Origin: Promethearchaeota archaeon
Lineage (GTDB): Archaea; Asgardarchaeota; Lokiarchaeia; Sigynarchaeales; SOKP01
Reading direction: 5' to 3'
Length of the DNA stretch: 7,928 nt
Assembly (NCBI GenBank): GCA_019894655.1
Contig: JAGXNZ010000414.1
Location: 1-7,928 of the forward strand
In this document: positions 6,246 through 7,928 of the stretch, piece after piece
How the letters are laid out: each line of letters opens with the position of its first letter
Position numbering within the stretch: the stretch's first letter is position 1
Program-made: the position numbers and the translations under genes
The notes under the pieces: model-generated
The model's input: only the letters and a program-made list of their open reading frames with translations
Told to the model about the DNA's origin: nothing
Databases searched by the model: none

Positions 6246-6497
6246 TTAATAACGGCTATCTGATCTAAAACTCTGGCGTGGCCCCTTCTCGACAACAGTT
6301 AAATTTGTTGCTTGAGGTCCTTTTTGACCATCGGTAACTTCAAATTCCACTATATCTCCTTCGTAGATGATTTTAAAATCCTCGTCTTCTCCTTTAATAG
6401 CAGAGAAATGAACGAAAATATCACCAGAACCATCTTCACGAGTTATGAAACCATATCCTTTTCTAGAGTCAAACCATTTTACGGTTCCTTTAACCAT
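6246..6497 (-). CDS. csp: Cold-shock domain protein (CspA family)
   Basis: This 83-residue protein is one cold-shock domain, the five-stranded OB fold that binds single-stranded RNA and DNA and melts RNA secondary structure. [18 protein letters not shown] opens it, with RNP1 as KGYGFI (13-18) and RNP2 as DIFVHF (26-31). The aromatic binding residues W8, F9, Y15, F17, F28, H30 and F31 are all present. The rest of the barrel ([20 protein letters not shown]) is standard. A short basic tail, [12 protein letters not shown], extends beyond the about 68-70-residue bacterial CspA and could add nucleic-acid contacts. Such proteins are abundant in bacteria and patchy in archaea, so an origin by transfer is plausible. 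A TATA-like box 32 bp before the ATG suggests a very short leader, unlike the long thermosensing 5' UTR of E. coli cspA. Confidence 0.97.
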   Translation of the reverse strand: MVKGTVKWFDSRKGYGFITREDGSGDIFVHFSAIKGEDEDFKIIYEGDIVEFEVTDGQKGPQATNLTVVEKGPRQSFRSDSRY

Positions 6498-6524
6498 TTC
6501 TAATACACTTCTTTATTACTAATT

Positions 6525-6533
6525 CTTTATATT
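6525..6533 (-). promoter_or_regulatory. Candidate TATA box of the cold-shock gene
   Basis: On the - strand AATATAAAG is centred about 32 bp before the ATG at 6497, which would give a leader of a few bases. No Shine-Dalgarno element is present. The spacing matches that of the tandem PH-like gene on the same strand. Confidence 0.4.
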
Positions 6534-6561
6534 ATTGTATAACTTATTTTTTGAAATATGT

Positions 6562-6599
6562 AGAGTACATTACTATATCCGTACTCTTCACCTTTGAAG
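6562..6599. repeat. Two overlapping inverted repeats in the divergent gap
   Basis: AGAGTAC (6562-6568) and GTACTCT (6581-6587) form a perfect 7-bp stem around a 12-base centre. CTTCA (6586-6590) and TGAAG (6595-6599) form a 5-bp stem around 4 bases, sharing two bases with the first. They lie 29 bp beyond the cold-shock TATA-like box and about 205 bp before the gene at 6806. They could be operator half-sites for either gene, or mutually exclusive hairpins if transcribed. The GTAC cores are more GC-balanced than the surroundings. Confidence 0.35.
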
Positions 6600-6805
6600 T
6601 AACAATCATTAATAATAAATCTTGGTAAATTTGATTATAAGAAAGTAATAGAAATAGGTTAATTGAAATCTTTGCAATTTTATTAATTTAAGAACTAAAG
6701 TTTTTAAATCGAAATTAAAAAGTTATATATGAGATTTGATTTAAAATAATAACTCCCTAAACCCGAATTGTATTGCTATCACCAAATCTCAATGGATGAA
6801 TTATT

Positions 6806-7351
6806 ATGGCGAATCTGAACGATCTAACCGTTTCTTTATTGGATAAATTAGCAAAGGAAATTGGAATCAAACTAAACAAAAAAGATAAGAAACCAGATAA
6901 GATTTTTAAAATAAATTGCATTGGTCTTGAAGAACTACAACTTAACCAATTAATACAAAAATATTACGACCAGAAATCCACCCCAAAAAAGACACGCAAA
7001 GATACGATTTCAGAGTTAAAAGGTAGAGTTAAACTACTTGAAGAACAAGTCAAATTTTTGATGTCAGAAATAAATGTATCGAAAATATCTGTAATGAAAG
7101 AAGGCAACCACGATCTCTTAACCGTTACAACCGATTTAGCAGAAATCAAGAAATTTATTAAATCTCTTATATCTCCGGGAGAATCTATTACGATCGATGA
7201 GTTAATTGAAATAAATGAAATTCAAAAAATACCATTAATTACTCTAAAACATTCAATTTACGATCTTATTGACGAAGAAGTGTTTAGTGCAGCGGAAGGC
7301 AGCTCAAGGCAAAAAATTGGGGGAAAAATCGGAGTATTGGTAAGAAAGTAA
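6806..7351 (+). CDS. SAP/HeH-like, coiled-coil and winged-helix protein, probably nucleic-acid binding
   Basis: No named family is recognised. The 181-residue basic protein starts with LNDLTVSLLDKLAKEIGIKL (4-23), a helix-turn resembling SAP, Rho_N or other helix-extension-helix modules that bind DNA or RNA. A lysine-rich turn and a second helix ending near 54 complete it. Residues about 66-92 (ISELKGRVKLLEEQVKFLMSEI) form a coiled coil. The C-terminal part, about 108-181, reads as a winged helix: helices IKKFIKSLI, ITIDELIEI and ITLKHSIYDLIDEEVF, then a hairpin IGGKIGVLVRK. This suggests a dimeric transcription or chromatin-associated factor, by inference. The ATG at 6806 directly precedes the N-terminal domain; two nearby ATGs (6792, 6796) are out of frame. 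The E1-like gene follows 142 bp later on the same strand. Confidence 0.75.
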   Translation: MANLNDLTVSLLDKLAKEIGIKLNKKDKKPDKIFKINCIGLEELQLNQLIQKYYDQKSTPKKTRKDTISELKGRVKLLEEQVKFLMSEINVSKISVMKEGNHDLLTVTTDLAEIKKFIKSLISPGESITIDELIEINEIQKIPLITLKHSIYDLIDEEVFSAAEGSSRQKIGGKIGVLVRK

Positions 7352-7373
7352 TTAAATATCAAGATCAGATTAA

Positions 7374-7390
7374 AAAATATTAAATATTTT
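7374..7390 (+). terminator. Short AT-only hairpin after the winged-helix gene, possible terminator
   Basis: AAAATAT (7374-7380) and ATATTTT (7384-7390) pair around a 3-base loop, about 23 bases past the stop codon at 7349-7351. The second arm ends in four T. With only A-T pairs it is weak, and in sequence of this composition it may be chance. Confidence 0.25.
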
Positions 7391-7493
7391 ATTCTAAAAT
7401 TATACTGCTTCAAATAATAATGTAAAAATTGCAGTTATTTTTTTATAATCCAAAACAATTTCACTATTAGATAATTATATTATATGAATACAA

Positions 7494-7928
7494 ATGGATT
7501 TAACTGACGAACAAATTAATAGGTATTCACGGCAGATTGTGCTAAAGGAAGTTGGTGGAACAGGTCAAAAGAAGTTGCTAGATTCGAAAATTTCATTAAT
7601 CGGATTAGGAGCTCTCGGATCGTCTGCTGCTTACTATTTAGCTGCTGCTGGAGTCGGAACATTACAGATAATTGATTTTGATACCGTTGAAATATCAAAT
7701 TTGCATAGGCAAATACTTCATTTTACGAAGGATATTAGCAAGCAAAAAACGAAAAGTGCTGAAGATAAACTAAAGTTGTTGAATCCAGATTGTGTAATTG
7801 AAATTGTCAACGATCGTATCACCCCTAGCAATTCAAAAGCCTTACTTAAAGATTCTGACTTTGTTATTGAAGGTTCCGATAATCTTCCAACCAAAATGCT
7901 CATAAACGATACATGTATTAGTTTAAAA
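7494..7928 (+). CDS. E1/MoeB/ThiF/UbaA-type adenylating enzyme, N-terminal 145 residues (cut by window end)
   Basis: This enzyme family activates the C-terminal glycine of a ubiquitin-like or sulfur-carrier protein by adenylation, in molybdopterin, thiamine or tRNA-thiolation pathways, or in ubiquitin-like conjugation. The visible part shows RYSRQIVL (10-17), typical of MoeB and E1 proteins, then the nucleotide-binding GLGALGS (37-43) and acidic DFD (61-63). The hallmark D-x4-SNLHRQ (63-73) supplies the ATP-contacting arginine. SKQKTKSA (82-89) holds the conserved lysine, and EGSDN (126-130) includes the metal-binding aspartate D129. The catalytic cysteine and the CxxC zinc pairs of MoeB-like members lie beyond the window, so subtype cannot be fixed. 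The ATG at 7494 gives the usual short lead-in; the ATG at 7484 is in another frame and stops after seven codons. No substrate gene is visible on this side. Confidence 0.92.
   Translation, partial: MDLTDEQINRYSRQIVLKEVGGTGQKKLLDSKISLIGLGALGSSAAYYLAAAGVGTLQIIDFDTVEISNLHRQILHFTKDISKQKTKSAEDKLKLLNPDCVIEIVNDRITPSNSKALLKDSDFVIEGSDNLPTKMLINDTCISLK

Larger units (their letters stand above)
6498..6805. other. 308-bp divergent intergenic region
   Basis: No ORF of note and no tRNA, C/D-box or CRISPR-like structure is visible here. It holds the cold-shock promoter at its left end, the overlapping inverted repeats at 6562-6599, and on the + strand two weak TATA-like stretches: TTATATAT at 6723-6730 and TTTAAAAT near 6740. 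Either could drive the gene at 6806, with leaders of roughly 35-55 bases. Apart from these it is plain AT-rich sequence. Confidence 0.6.

Noticed and set aside
6312..6503. An open frame on the + strand opposite the cold-shock gene
   Set aside because: The opposite strand encodes an unmistakable cold-shock domain; this frame has no recognisable features.
7516..7903. Two open frames on the - strand opposite the E1-like gene
   Set aside because: They lie antisense to strongly conserved E1/MoeB motifs and show no domain features.
1..7928. CRISPR arrays, tRNA or rRNA genes, insertion sequences, attachment sites
   Set aside because: No regularly spaced repeats, no tRNA-like arms or conserved TpsiC loop outside genes, and no transposase or terminal inverted repeats were found by reading both strands.

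Overview
This window reads as a piece of an AT-rich archaeal chromosome, most likely an Asgard (Promethearchaeota; Lokiarchaeia-like or related) genome. The evidence is the gene mix: a eukaryote-like Rab/Ras-family small GTPase, an E1/MoeB/ThiF-type activating enzyme, a protein with two apparent PH/GRAM-like domains plus a winged helix and zinc ribbon, and a coiled-coil zinc-ribbon protein. These sit beside prokaryotic genes (MscS-like channel, hemerythrin/PAS DUF438 sensor, cold-shock protein). Several genes have TATA-like boxes 25-32 bp before the start codon and no Shine-Dalgarno sequence, as expected for short-leader or leaderless archaeal mRNAs. The taxonomic call is inference; there is no rRNA or other marker gene here.

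Layout, left to right. 1-286: C-terminal part (or all) of a small membrane protein on +. 287-526: AT-rich gap with a T-tract terminator, a perfect 11-bp inverted repeat and the GTPase promoter. 527-1876: the GTPase and a histidine-phosphatase-superfamily protein, same strand, 69 bp apart. 1911-2324 on -: coiled-coil zinc-ribbon protein, convergent with the phosphatase and divergent from the MscS-like gene. 2457-3475 on +: an MscS-like channel in two reading frames, followed by a hairpin plus T-tract. 3605-4972 on +: DUF438/hemerythrin/PAS sensor, convergent with 5010-6041 on -, the tandem PH-like/winged-helix/zinc-ribbon protein. 6246-6497 on -: cold-shock protein. 6498-6805: a 308-bp divergent gap with two overlapping inverted repeats. 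6806-7351 on +: a SAP/HeH-like, coiled-coil, winged-helix protein. 7494-7928 on +: start of an E1/MoeB-like enzyme cut by the window end.

How the genes relate. Most look like single-gene transcription units, since strands alternate and gaps are 30-300 bp. The only plausible operons are GTPase + histidine phosphatase and perhaps the winged-helix gene + E1-like gene. No mobile element, CRISPR array, tRNA, rRNA or defence island is visible. The most interesting items are the tandem PH-like protein, the GTPase with altered G3 and G4 motifs, and the split MscS-like gene with a duplicated C-terminal motif.
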